Positions 1 through 12,091 of a stretch of 64,000 nt of DNA are shown here, piece by piece. Source of the DNA: Atrina japonica. Taxonomy: Eukaryota; Mollusca; Bivalvia; Pterioida; Pinnidae. Both the position numbers and the translations under genes were made by a program. The DNA lies in assembly GCA_030159075.1 (NCBI GenBank), contig BROG01000110.1, forward strand, positions 904,501 through 968,500. Reading direction: 5' to 3'. Under the pieces are notes generated by a model. The model was not told the DNA's origin. It worked only from the letters and a program-made list of their open reading frames with translations, and searched no databases. How positions within the stretch are numbered: position 1 is the stretch's first letter; each line of letters begins with the position of its first letter.

Positions 1-779
1 ATACATAAAAAAATCCTTAATTGTACACTTTTTAAAAAGCATATACAGTATTAGGGTTTGTACAATTTTAAAGATAATGTTGTACTGTGAGCAGTTAGTA
101 ATATGTGCATAATCATTGAATTCTTTTGAGTTAAAATAAAAGGGTAAATAGAATGACATAATAAAGGTGGAGTGTCTCTGTTTAAAAAAAATGTGTGTTG
201 AGCTCACAAGTGACTATCAAACAGCTTAAAATGTTTATGCATCATAAATATAAAAGTTCAGGGATTGTTTGTTATAGTTTAGGACCTTTTTGTTCTACCT
301 TTGTAAGGTCACTGAAAACTGATGTTAGGAGATCTATTTAATGTGTCAAAGGTACTTGGACAGAGTGATATTGATTACAGGAGAATAAATAGAGAAACTT
401 TGTTTAATAAGGACAAACATTATCAGGGGATATGTCAATGTCCTGTGTATGTTTACAGCCATTTAACTACTTCTTTGACTATGTATAATTTTCTTTCATA
501 ACTTTTATTTATCAGTGACAAATATTGTCACCTGATATGATTGCTCTAGTCCCAAACTTCATTCTTCATCTTTTTCTTCATGCGTGTTTTTTGTATGTTT
601 TTTTTTCTTCTTCTTTTTATAAAGTAATCTTCTGTGCTGTCATTATTTGTAATGCCAAATGAGCAAAGGAAGTGTCTGTTGATTCAGTATCAAAAACTTG
701 ATTTTGTATACTTGTATTGTTATAGACAACTTCAAACTAGATGCACTCATATATCATAGTGTGACCAACTGTGTGTCAA
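1..779. other. AT-rich non-coding stretch, nothing recognised
   Basis: No open frame of useful length, splice-flanked exon or repeat was recognised. The tract is T-rich around 570-620 with no coding sequence following it. Confidence 0.4.
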
Positions 780-1715
780 TACTCAGTATATCAATACTAT
801 TACCATGGTGTAAACTATCACAAATGTATCATGTTGTTATCTATACCAAATATCATCTGTGTTAATTGTCCTAAAGGTATCAATCATATCATAGTGTTAT
901 CCCTCATAAGTATATCATCAATGTTAACTATCCCAAATGTATCATGTTGTTATCTACACCAAATATCATGTGTTAATTGTCCTAAAGGTATCAATCATAT
1001 CATAGTGTTATCATAGTATATCATCAATGTTAACTATCCCCAACTGTGTGTCAAATATCATCTGTGTTAATTGTCCTAAAGTATCAATCAATACTATTCC
1101 CTCATAAGTATATCATCAATGTTAACTATCCCAAATGTATCATGTTGTTATCTACACCAAATATCATGTGTTAATTGTCCTAAAGGTATCAATCATATCA
1201 TAGTGTTATCCCTCATAAGTATATCATCAATGTTAACTATCCCAAATGTATCATGTTGTTATCTACACCAAATATCATCTGTGTTAATTGTCCTAAAGGT
1301 ATCAATCATATCATAGTGTTATCCCTCATAAGTATATCATCAATGTTAACTATCCCAAATGTATCATGTTGTTATCTACACCAAATATCATCTGTGTTAA
1401 TTGTCCTAAAGGTCAATCTAAAGGTTATCATAAGTAATCATCAATGTTCTATCCCAAATATCATGTTGTTATCTACCCAAATATCATGTGTTAATTGTCC
1501 TAAAGTATCAATCATATCATAGTGTTATCCCTCATAAGTATATCATCAATGTTAACTATCCCAAATGTATCATGTTGTTATCTACACCAAATATCATCTG
1601 TGTTAATTGTCCTAAAGGTATCAATCACATCATAGTGTTATCCCTCATAAGTATACCATCAATGTTAACTATGCGTAATGTATCATGGTGTCATCTTCCC
1701 TAACTATATATCATA
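780..1715. repeat. Tandem repeat, unit about 112 bp
   Basis: A unit containing GTTAATTGTCCTAAAGG, ATCATAGTGTTATCCCTCAT and AACTATCCCAAATGTATCATG recurs about eight times. Successive copies of the GTTAATTGTC anchor lie roughly 110-112 bp apart (for example 861, 972, about 1170, about 1282). Copies near 1020-1110 and 1410-1500 carry internal deletions. The open frames here are only the repeat read through (recurring INHIIVLSLISI), so they are not genes. Confidence 0.9.
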
Positions 1716-3783
1716 GTGCGGTATATCCTTAATGTATTCCCTTGTTATCTAACCTAAATAGGTCACTGGCCAGGAACTGACAATGTTTGTCTGTCTGGTC
1801 AACAATTTTGATCAGCTGTTGTGTTTGGCTCTGTTGTAAGAAAACTATTAAGAGTAATTTCACATTATGATATAATATGACAACATTAGTTGATTATGAC
1901 CATCATATTTTTGTCTTGACCTTCACCTTTGACCTTGAAATTTAAATTCTAGATGTTTTGCCTAGCAATTGGACCATACTGCTTTTAGCTAATTCTTGCA
2001 TACACTATTTCTCTGTAAGCCAACCAAATGTTAATTTCATAAATCACTCACAATATATTTATCATATTATAATTAAATACTTTTTCTTTTTTGAAAGAAA
2101 TAAAATTAATGTTGGTAAAAACCATACGTCATGATCTGGAGAATACATAATAAGACAGAATGAAAGTTAGAAAAAGATTCTTCTTGTGGAAGGATACAAA
2201 CTTGTAATTAGCTTTTGAGTAAATGCTTAATGTGAGTTTCACACACATTAAAAAATTACTTTATCCGTTGAATGAGGAAATTACAACAATTTAGTTAGGG
2301 AACTGGAACATTTTCGTTATCTAAAAAATGTAGCTGGCATTTTATGTACATTTATAATAGTATTTAAATTACGACAATGCATTAATTTATACAAATGTAA
2401 TGAGGTGACTATGAATGAATAAGATGAGAGAGAAATGAATGACTTTGTACTATGAACCAAGCCCAATGAAATGATATGAGAATCAAATGCTTATAGTATC
2501 TATAGACAGCTGTAGTAGATTTCTCTTTGGAAACAGATCACATGGCACACATTCATAGTCACATACACACACAATTGTAATATGTGTGTGATATTGACAT
2601 ATTCGTGGCAGGCACCCAATCATTTAGACCTTGTATGTATTTTGGCAAGGTTTGTGATGAAGTGTGGGGATAACTAGGTTAGGTCATTTTGGTATAGTTG
2701 GTAAATTGGAAGACATTATTAATATTCAGAGAATGTTTCATAATTTGGTTTCTTTGCATTAGGTCATCTGAGACAAAGTCTCATGGTGACATATTGTTAT
2801 CAGCTTGTGTCAGTCATTGTGCATAATGTCCATCATAATTTTTACTCACATTATGGACTTCTCAAGAACCAGTGGGTTAATTTTTAACCAAACTTTGAAA
2901 GAAGTATCCCCATGTGAAGTAGGATAAAGTTTGTGAATTAAAAGATGCTAGGACCCATAAGGGCCTCCAATTGCTTGTCAAATTTAAAAAAAAAAAGATC
3001 TTCTTATTATTTTTCTTTAAGTAGAAAGTTTGCCAATGTGCATCATTTTAAAGGTTAGTTGATAGTTTTAGCTCTGTATTCTCCTAAAAAAATCACATTT
3101 TGATAGTATTCCTTTTCAGATCTAGAAAAACATTTTGTAAAGAACAAATTATCCAGTTTGGAACTGTTTCAGAGACTAGGTATTCATAGCTTTTGTCATA
3201 AATTATGCATTATATTAGTTTAAAGACAGTGCATTTGTGAAAAACCAACACCCTTAGCATAACTAAATCTAAGCATAAATTAAGTCGACCTGCTTTACCA
3301 AACCCAATGTTGATTATGATGGACTTATTTTTATATTATTGAGATACATGTATATAAGTCAGACCTGTATGTAAAATTATGAATAGCTTTGTTCTTTTCA
3401 AATTCGGTTCAAAAGATACATTTACAAGAATGGTTATAGTTGCTGACAGAGAGACAGACAGACAGACCAAAAACAATTTCCCACCATCTTTGCTATGGAG
3501 ACTGTAGGGAATGGAAGTAATAATCTAAGTTTTAACTTCTGGTAGTTACGTGAAATCACACTGTATTCACGTGAAATTCAAGATAATATGAGTTGTCCAA
3601 AAAAGGTGATAAATTCCCAGTTGAACAATTCCCACTAATCTATTCTACTTGACAAATCTTGATAAAGTCAAAGTGCATTAAACTTGTGTTCTATACCTTT
3701 TCAAGTAAAATCCTATTGGGATTTGAAGTTCAGTTGATACAAAAAAAAAAGGATGTTAATAACATTACAATATCGTGAATATA
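1716..3783. other. Non-coding stretch with one dispersed-repeat fragment
   Basis: No gene was recognised. Positions about 2850-2970 (ctcaagaaccagtgggttaa, then accaaactttg, then atccccatgtgaa) match a second copy at 6208-6270, so this is a dispersed repeat fragment. The remainder shows no structure beyond short A or T runs and a GACAGACAGA patch near 3447. Confidence 0.4.
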
Positions 3784-4190
3784 CAGTGAAATCTCAATAT
3801 CTCGATATTTATGGGACTGCCCATATTACTTCAAGATATACGGAATTCGAGATAACAAATTTTGAATTCCAAACTTTTCTATTTCTTTTGGACGGTGAAT
3901 AAATTTTCTCAAGCAATTACTAAATATCACCTCAGTAAGAGTAAATTGTTTGTGTTTTGCAAGTAAGTAGGTGATTTATTTTAAAAAATGTAAATTTTGA
4001 AATAATAATATTATGATACCAATTGGACCAGAAATTTACACTGATATAAGCAAAATTTTGAGATAAAAAATTTGAGGTATACAAAATAAACGTAGTACAA
4101 ATATATAGTAAAAAAAATGGGACTAACCGTTCAACTTTGATGTAATTGGATTTTCAGCTTATCAAATTTTAACATAACGAGATTCCACTG
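3784..4190. mobile_element. TA-flanked MITE (Tc1/mariner-like ends), copy 1
   Basis: The element begins CAGTGAAATCTCAATATCTCG and ends with the inverted counterpart cgagattccactg. It is flanked directly by TA on both sides (3782-3783 and 4191-4192). CAGT termini with TA target duplication are typical of the Tc1/mariner/pogo group. No transposase frame is present, so it is non-autonomous. A shorter relative with the same ends lies at 11905-12089. The first quoted motif is given only as a landmark. Confidence 0.75.
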
Positions 4191-4208
4191 TATATAAAAA
4201 ACTTCCTA

Positions 4209-4590
4209 TGCTTAAAGGAGCATTAGCTGTGTTTACTAAAAAAAATTATTTTGTTTTTTGTCTACTTTTGTTACTTGTACTTGATGTACAATAATAAATA
4301 AGATCTATACACAGGTATAAAAAATCTTGTATTCCTATATATTTTGTGAAAATAAGGTCAGGTACAGTGTGGTATGCATCTACAAAAAGTAAGGTTGAGT
4401 TAATCACTTGCAGTTGAAAAAGTGTCAAACCTGGGTTTCTGACGCAATTTTCACAAAATATATAGGAATTTAAAAATCTCTATGCCTGTGTCTATCTCTT
4501 TTTTTTTTGTCAATGTATATCAATCTAAGTAGTAAAAGAGGGGGGGAAAAACAATACAAAAAAAACCCCACTTAATACCCCTTTAAATGT
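4209..4590. mobile_element. Foldback/MITE-like inverted repeat
   Basis: The left arm (around 4308-4355: acacaggtat, then attcctatatattttgtg) is mirrored by the right arm (around 4446-4490: cacaaaatatataggaat, then atgcctgtgt). A weaker outer pair, cttaaaggagcatta near 4210 and its complement tacccctttaaatg near 4577, suggests the true ends. No coding content and no clear target duplication were seen. Confidence 0.55.
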
Positions 4591-6115
4591 CAATGCATTT
4601 GGTTTCATTTGATTATAGTTGCTGAAGTACTACTGTCTTAGACTTACTTTTTAAATTTTAACCCCAAATTTCTATACTGTAGAGAGTTTATGGATATATC
4701 TAGATCTGATATTGGAATTTTATGGGCTGATAGGTATTAGCCGATTTTCTTATGCAATAAGGGCACACTGAAGTGAATTGAGATAAACATTTTGATATGC
4801 ACATGATATATAGTTGTCAGTGCAGTGGTTAGCTCAACACCAAATGCAACCTGGGTTTTGATCCTCTGATTGGACAAGAAATTTTGTCAGATGATTTGGC
4901 AGTCGCCAGTCCAGACATGTGGGTTTTCTCTGTGTACTTGGGCCTGCTTCCATGGTAAGCACCCCTTCACGCCAACATTAGAGCCAAGAAGAGACATTCA
5001 TATTAGTTTTATAACTTGTTTATTGATTTTTTTGAAAGTCATTTATACATAAATTAGTTGTTGGGGAAAAATCCTGAAAATAGAAATAATAAAAAAGGAA
5101 AATAAAACTTGAGAGAGTAACATTATTTCATAAATCGCTTAAAACTTGTGATACTTGTGGAAAGTTTAAAGCAAAAGATATATTGACCGGCGAAAAATGT
5201 CTTCTGTATATGAAAGTATTAAAACAGATAATAAAATATGTGTCAAACATCTTTACATAGAAATTTTACACATTGACTTTTGATTAATGCCATTGTAAAG
5301 CATATATTTAAGTTAAACAACTAGGTAAATTTGTAATTGATGAATTTAGTAATTTATTTACCTGTATATATGTTGATATGTGGAAATTCATTTGAAAGCA
5401 ATAAAAAATTATGTGATAAAAATGATTTTGATGAGCTAAAAAACAAATCAATGGCTGTTATTGTTATTAGATAAATTGTACATCAAAGTAATGAATAACT
5501 TGTGATGAATAATAAGACCGACTTGTAAAGGTGTGATGGATATTCTGTCTGATGTTTATAAATTTCTGATATTGTGTCAACAAAGTAATCAAAAATACAT
5601 CTACTCTTCTGCAGTCATTTGAATATTTATTAAATAGGAACAATCGGTAAAACCTTGACTATTATAATGTTTTTATATTGAAGGGGAAAAGCTGTGACAA
5701 ACAGGACAGGATTTATTGGATGACTGACCAAACTACTTCCATATACAGGTAACAGCTGCATTGTCTCAAATTTTATTTTCAGGGCCGTATTAGTGCGCGT
5801 CTTGGTGCAGTATGCTGCCAGTACTTTAAAACGTTTAACAGTTGTGGTGCTTTGTAGCATTAATGAAAACTGGCTTTATATTTCTATTATGTTGTTCAAT
5901 AGTGAAACTGAAGACAGATAAACATTATAAATATTTTTCATTAAACTTGCCATTATTTGTCGGACTTTTCCTGAACATTTGCATAGATGCCAACCATTAC
6001 GAATTTAGGGAAATTATTATTACGAAATTTTTCCACATTACAATATATATCCTACAAATTCCTGAAAACCTGTTTTCCAGGATCAATTTTCTATTTGGTC
6101 GGGATTGGACCCTGA
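4591..6115. other. Non-coding stretch with a degenerate SINE near its start
   Basis: Apart from the SINE remnant at 4812-4990, no repeat or gene was identified. A T-rich tract with CAG at about 5802 is followed by a short open frame, but it lacks a convincing donor and was not called as an exon. Confidence 0.35.
4812..4990 (+). repeat. Degenerate tRNA-derived SINE
   Basis: A tRNA-like head (gcagtggttagctc as an A-box relic, gggttttgatcct as a B-box relic at 4853-4864) is followed by gtgggttttctctgtgtact, which resembles the conserved body found after tRNA-related heads in many invertebrate SINEs. It is heavily diverged and no target duplication was identified. Confidence 0.4.
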
Positions 6116-6330
6116 TTTTTAGCTCACCTGGCCTCAAGGGCCAATTGAGGTATTGCTATAGCCAAATGTTTGCCATCCGTCTGTTAACTATTGCATTTAA
6201 ACATCATCTTCTTAAGAACTAGTGGGCCAATTTTAACCAAACTTGGCATATAGCATCCCCATGTGAATCCCTAAAAGGGGGTCAAAAAGGACCAAAAATT
6301 GGTACATCTTTAAAAATCTTGAACCAATGA
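6116..6330. repeat. Dispersed repeat beginning TTTTTAGCTCACCTGG
   Basis: The opening is a motif familiar from abundant bivalve repeats (from memory). It is followed by cttaagaactagtgggcc and ttttaaccaaacttggca, which also occur in diverged form at about 2860-2900. It is non-coding, and the fragment ends are not defined by a target duplication. Confidence 0.55.
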
Positions 6331-6523
6331 TCAGATGAGTTTCAAATGTATGCATTGATTGTAAAGTCAGTATCTATAAAGTTTGTGGATGTAAAGGTGC
6401 TAGGACCAAACATGGCTGCCATGGCTAAATATAGAATGAATGAGTCAGCAGATATTTTTTATTCAATATATGTATCTCGAAAATTATTAAAGCTAGAGAA
6501 AAAACCATTACCTTAATTTGATT

Positions 6524-6640
6524 TGATTTGATTTCTTGTTTTACGCCATACTCAACAATCTTTCAGTCATATGATGGTGTCCAGTTTTTATTGGTGGAGG
6601 AGAAACCCCGGTTACCCGGGTAAAGACCACCATTACCTTA
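6524..6640 (-). repeat. SINE fragment, antisense
   Basis: Read on the minus strand, the segment carries a motif (gtttaccc gggtaaccggggtt-like, around 6600-6630) and a tail region near 6540-6570 that resemble other tRNA-derived SINE bodies in molluscs. It is preceded on the plus strand by a short TTGAT microrepeat (6515-6535), which could be the SINE tail. Confidence 0.3.
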
Positions 6641-6689
6641 AAATGAGCGGCTTGCAATAATATACAAATGTTCTTTTTTTTGGTGTTGG

Positions 6690-7135
6690 AAATTGCCAGG
6701 TTGACCCTTATGTGAATTATTTCCCCCATTTTTAGCTTGCAAAAATCTACTAATATTTCATATTGGTGGAAGTTTTCGAGTTGACCCTTTTGTGAGTTGT
6801 TTCCCCTTTTTTGTGAATTTTTCATGTTTTTCGATATTTTTTGACATTATTTTGAAAAGTATAAGAGAGTAAATATGAAAGAAGCAAAAATGTTAGCATG
6901 CAAAGGTCTACTAAAAGTCAATAGGGCTCAAATTGTCAGGTTGCCCCTTATGGGAGTTTTTTCCCGTTTTAAGTGGATTTTTCACATTTTTTGACATTAT
7001 CTTGAAAAGTATAATAGATAGAGAGAACGTGAAAGAAGCAAAAATGTTCATCACGCAAAGATCTACTAGGTCACAGGGCCAAAATTGTCAGGTCGACCCT
7101 TATAGGAGTTATTTCCCCTTTTAATTCATCAACCC
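6690..7135. repeat. Degenerate tandem repeat, about 150 bp
   Basis: The motif gtcaggttgaccctta...gagttatttcccc occurs near 6695, 6775, 6935 and 7087. The intervening gaaagaagcaaaaatgtt and tttttgacattat segments are also repeated. The 6935-to-7087 spacing is 152 bp. The short open frames here are repeat read-through. Confidence 0.7.
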
Positions 7136-8099
7136 CTGAAAAGTAATAGACGCCTCTAAATCAATGACCTAGATCAGTCCAATTGTGTCTTTAGGAGTGA
7201 ATGAAATAAGTGGATTTTTATCATGTTTTTGGCTGTTTTTCCTTATTACTCAGTGATCACCACAAAGATCTTTTCATGGAGTCATGGTATATAGGAAAAT
7301 TTCCTCAAATAATTTTCGATTAATGAAAATGATCTCAAATTAGGAAAAATTGCACACTTATTACTGATGGCTACATCATAGGGTTGGCATTGAAAAAAAA
7401 CCCAAAACTACTTACACATTTTCGAAATATTTATTGTAGTTTGATAGCATTTTGATGAACCTAACGTACATGTCTCCTGCTGAGGAGACAGGTCAGTGGA
7501 AAGTAATAAAAATAGTAGAATTGAAACTTATGTTGGAACACTCAAGATTGAATGTTAGATGGTAAATATTCAAGTATGAAATTGTAATTTGAATATTCAG
7601 TCACAATATTATGCTCTGTAGCATCATTTTGTCATCACTAATCGGCATGAAAGGTTGTCTGTTTGTAAGGTCAACTTATTTTTGAAATACTCTGTGCATC
7701 TTTGACTTAATGTTTTGTCTGCATTCTTCCCTCCATCACTATGTTTACTAAGGTTTTCATTATAAATTGACTAACTTTATTTACCAGTCACTAAAATATG
7801 GTAGGTGACATGTATCAATTCTTGGATACCTTCAGAATGCTCATTGCTTTTGACACTGAGGGTCAATTGATGGTGTTTAGGGTTTAGGTACATGTATTTA
7901 TGATGTGGTCAGAGCAGTTTGAAGTTTTCTCAATTGCTTATCGCAAATACCTCAATCCAAATAAGTACAGTTAGGCTTGATACAGAGGTAATATGTGAAA
8001 TGTGTTTCTTCATTAATATCTTGTACTCAGATTTGATATAGTTTTGGATTCATTGAAACTTTCCAATAAATGTGGATATAATGTAATTGAAATGAATTG
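7136..8099. other. Non-coding stretch, nothing recognised
   Basis: No repeats, palindromes or coding frames were identified. Confidence 0.35.
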
Positions 8100-8310
8100 A
8101 GTTATTGTGTGTCATTGTAGAGATATACATGTACATTTGTATATGTACATATCAGTCATTGTGTGTCATTGTAGAGATACAAATATACATATTAGTTATT
8201 GTGTCTCAGTGTAGAGATACATATGTACATATCAGTTATTTTGTGTCAGTGTAGAGATATATATCAGTTATTATGTATCAATGTATGTGTGTGTGTGTGT
8301 GTGTGTGTAT
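8100..8310. repeat. Imperfect ~60-bp tandem repeat ending in a (GT)n run
   Basis: The phrase cagttattgtgtgtcattgt with agagatac recurs near 8100, 8155, 8195, 8235 and 8265 with small changes. It ends in a GT dinucleotide run at about 8285-8308. Confidence 0.75.
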
Positions 8311-8449
8311 TACAATCAGTTAATTTCAGGAATAGAATAACTGATTTGTCATACAGTGTCTGGTACTGTTTATAAACAACAGTGAATTTCATTGGTCAAA
8401 CAATGTACTATATACATTGTATCTGCATGATGGAGTTTTCCACTTTTTT

Positions 8450-8451
<2 letters not shown>

Positions 8452-8491
<40 letters not shown>
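8452..8491 (+). repeat. Homopolymer of 40 G
   Basis: Forty consecutive guanines, preceded by a T run. This length is unusual for genomic DNA. It could form G-quadruplexes, and its exact length is uncertain because sequencing and assembly of such runs are unreliable. Confidence 0.9.
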
Positions 8492-8493
<2 letters not shown>

Positions 8494-9735
8494 CCACAAG
8501 CAAGACTTTTGATGACGAACTTTTAGATTTAATCATCAGGTATTGCAGAAATTAACTGATTGTAGAACTTGACATACAGTGATTGGGTACATTGATTACT
8601 AATTATCTATCATATTGTAATCAATGTCAATAGGGGAGGGCATTCAACAATATTGAACTGCATCTATTTAGAATCTTTCAGCCAGATTACTATAGATTTA
8701 TAAGTTGTGCTTTGTTTGTTGTAAGATTTTAAACTCCTTTGATTCTCAGTGTCCGAAGCTGTGGTCACTGGGGAGGACAATAATGAGTGTTGTAAACTTT
8801 GTCTAGTTCCAAGGTGTCATACTACTGGAGATATGTATTGATGTCAGAACTAAGCATTTACAATATGATGACAATTACAGATGCCTTGTATTACACTTTA
8901 ACTTGTTATAACTTGGACACTGGCTCAATCAGGTGTGCTCTCATCTCACTAGACCCCATACTTAACTAATTGAACAGATAAACTGTTATCAGCGGCTATG
9001 TTTGTCCCTTTATATGTCACCTCACTTCAAAACTCTTGTAACATCTAAATATACAGACCAAGTCTATTCTTGTTTAGCCTAGTTTTAACAACTGTGATAA
9101 ATCTTCATATATTATCTTGCTACAGGTGTCACTCTATGGTTTCACAGCTTGTAGAAGAAGAAAGAAGGCTTTTCTTCAGCTTCTCAACTTTCCTAGTTCA
9201 CATAGAGGTTGTCTTTTCTTTTGTATTGTGAAACATTTCATCATCTGACTAATATGCATTTGTTATCATTAGAAGAACTAAATCTTTTGTCGATCAATAA
9301 ACTTCTTATTATGGAAAAAGATCATCAGATTTTCTAAATATGATTCCCGTCTTTTCTTGTCACAGATTTTTTCTCTCATTTTGTTGTCCATTTTAAGTGT
9401 ATATATGAAACCAAATTAGAATTCAAGTATGTGATCAATATAAATGTCTTATTTATATTTCTTATAGGTGTTAGTAATGACATGTAATGATATTAGATTT
9501 ATACCTTGTGACTTCACATGGACAGATATACAGTCATAAGTATGATCATTTTATCAAAGACTGTGGACAAGACGATGATATATGATAAAGGGACGTATAT
9601 AAAACAGATCTATAGTCAGAACGTGAACAGTTATTGCTGCTTTACAGTGCTTGTTTGTTTTATAAATTTGCTGGTGGATAGCCAATCGGACATACAGATA
9701 TGTGACTTATTATGCCACATCATAACATGATTAAG
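8492..9735. other. Mostly non-coding stretch with two weak exon-like segments
   Basis: No repeats were recognised. Two short acceptor-to-donor segments with compatible phases (8750-8813 and 9126-9207) are discussed as a finding and are not called as exons here. Confidence 0.3.
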
Positions 9736-9739
9736 AATA

Positions 9740-10065
9740 AAACTTAATGTTCAAATACCACATGTAAAGCTCTTTAATGCCACAATTTCACAAGGCTAAG
9801 AATAGCCACAGTGATCACATACCACACACATAGCTCTTATACCACATAGTAACAAAGCTAGAGTTGGCCCGTGTTTATATGCCACATACATAGCTCTTTT
9901 ATGCCACTTAGTAACTGGGCAAAGAATAGCTATAGTGCTCACTTATCACACATATAGCTTTTATGCCACATAGTAACAAAGGTACAGTTTGCTCCTGTGT
10001 TTTATGCCACATAGTAACCAGACTAATAATAGCTCCTTTGTTTGGATGTAACATAATAGAAATAG
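9740..10065. repeat. Degenerate tandem repeat around GCCACATAGTAACAAAG
   Basis: Blocks containing atgccacat, agtaacaaagct, gaatagc and cacatagctcttttatgcc alternate five or six times at roughly 60-75 bp intervals. No coding potential was seen. Confidence 0.65.
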
Positions 10066-11904
10066 CTCTACTTTTCCCTTTAGTAAAAAGAACTGTCTCT
10101 ATGTTGCATTTTTATGCAGATACATAGGCCTACAGATACTACGGTAGTATGACTTGACTAAAGTCTATTACAAAGAACCAAGACTCTGCTTTAATCAAAG
10201 GAAATGTGTCATGGTAAAATCAGGTATTAATTCTGACTCATACACAACTGCACAGATGCTTGGGTCGTCTTATGACATAGTGATATTAGGTCAACATTGA
10301 AATGAAGCAATGATCTATTGCCACCATTTCAGCACATGTTGTAGCAATCTGTTGAAATGTGATTGAAACTGACATGGTGTTGTAATTGTCAGGGCATTCT
10401 TTCTCAGTTGCAAAGGGTTGTGGTAGATGCATAGATAAATGGTAATATGATACTGTGATTCTCAAGATTTAACTCTCCAGCATCTTCCAAAGAAATCATT
10501 TGAGAATGCAAATATAGCATTGTAGTACATATACATTGGGTAGTCAGTATTCATGTAGAGAGATTTATTTATATGGCAGATACAGTTTAATACCACCCAT
10601 CCCCCCTAACTCTTTGAAATCATTTGGGAACAGAGGGTCAGCAAGGTGGGTCATTTGGTATTTACATTCTGGTAATACAGGCAGGTATGATGGACAGATG
10701 AAAGTTATACATGGGATATATGTGCTCGTTCTTGTACATATGTACGGTACTTGAAATGATATGTGATAAAACTCATTGTCATTCCAGTCAAATAAAGCTT
10801 CCATATATTACATAAATTCAATTTCATTTTCAATACTGTTTTCAAAATAACTTTCCAAATTGTTTCTTGATGAATGAGGTATATGATATATTTATAATGT
10901 TAAAATAATAAATTGACTTTCATCACAAAGTGGGATAAATATAGTAGACATGTAAATATAATTTTAACTTTTAGGATATGTAAAGATAAATATTTATGTG
11001 ATAAAGTTTGAATGTTATAAAATGTACTAAAGAAATAAGTTTAAATCCGTACAGCTGAAACCCATACTGATAATGTTGCCTGCAATGACATGTAATGATA
11101 TACAGAGTATGGTAGGAGTGTTGTTGGGGTTACACAATCAGGTCATTATGTATAAACAAGATCTTTTTGATGATAGAAGCCCTGTTTATGTGTTATTCAA
11201 CTTGTAGTCCATTCATAATATCTTCACAGCATTCACTTAACACTCCCACTGGGAAATCCAGTTTCAAAATTTATATATTCTGATAATAAAATCTACAGGA
11301 TCTGCCCATCAGCCTGTCGGAGAATTAATGAGATGTGTGTATCAGTCTGACAGACAGAACTACTGCAAACAAAGAGAGAAAAGTTGTTATATACATGTAG
11401 AGAAAGTGATGCCATACTAGTCCAGTACATGACTGGGGAGGGAGTGTAGTGTTGGTCATCTCACTATTGACCTGGTTTATAGGAAATATTATAGAGTTCA
11501 TTTTAAGTTTGTTAATATGGATACTGTAAATAGAATGGTGCCTGCTAGTGTGCCATGAATATTTATCTGTCACCCAAACAGCATCCATATTGACAATAAA
11601 TACACTCTGACAAGTGTACATTCATTATATATACGTGTCATAGTTTTCAAATTAAAAAACAAAATAATGGAATTGAACACCCTGCCTTATATTTGATCAG
11701 TCTCATTATGATGGAACAGTGAAGTTCAAAGTATAACAGTGAAGTGTAGAGTTTTTGTGAATGAAATATCTTGGTGTGACGTCAAGTTATGAATGAAGCT
11801 ACAACATTGTGTGACATCATATGCGGAACTTCATTTATAGCTGATATGAACGTGGTCTAGATTAACACCGAGTCTATGGGAGATTGCTGTGGGAAATGTA
11901 AATA
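10066..11904. other. Non-coding stretch, nothing recognised
   Basis: Opposed short open frames at about 10540-10800 overlap each other on both strands and show no codon bias or recognisable motif. No repeats were identified. Confidence 0.35.
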
Positions 11905-12089
11905 CAGTTGAATCTCATTATCTCGAAACTCGCAGGACTGCCCCAATTACTTCGAGATATCCGGAATTCGAGATAACCAATTTTTTAAATTGACATATTA
12001 TTATATCTATAAAAATTGGGACCAGACTTTCAACTTTGACATATCCAGAATGTCGACTAAACTGATTTCGACATTATGAGATTCCACTG
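11905..12089. mobile_element. TA-flanked MITE (Tc1/mariner-like ends), copy 2
   Basis: Starts CAGTTGAATCTCATTATCTC and ends atgagattccactg, with TA at 11903-11904 and 12090-12091. Internal text (ggaattcgagataac, then ttcaactttgac) matches copy 1 at 3784-4190, so this 185-bp element is a shorter deletion relative of the same family. Confidence 0.8.
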
Positions 12090-12091
12090 TA

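Noticed and set aside
5842..6222. 126-codon plus-strand frame
   Set aside because: Its second half is the dispersed TTTTTAGCTCACC repeat, and the first half shows no motif or codon bias.
10536..10804. Overlapping opposed open frames on both strands
   Set aside because: They mirror each other, have no recognisable residues and lack splice sites; they are chance frames.
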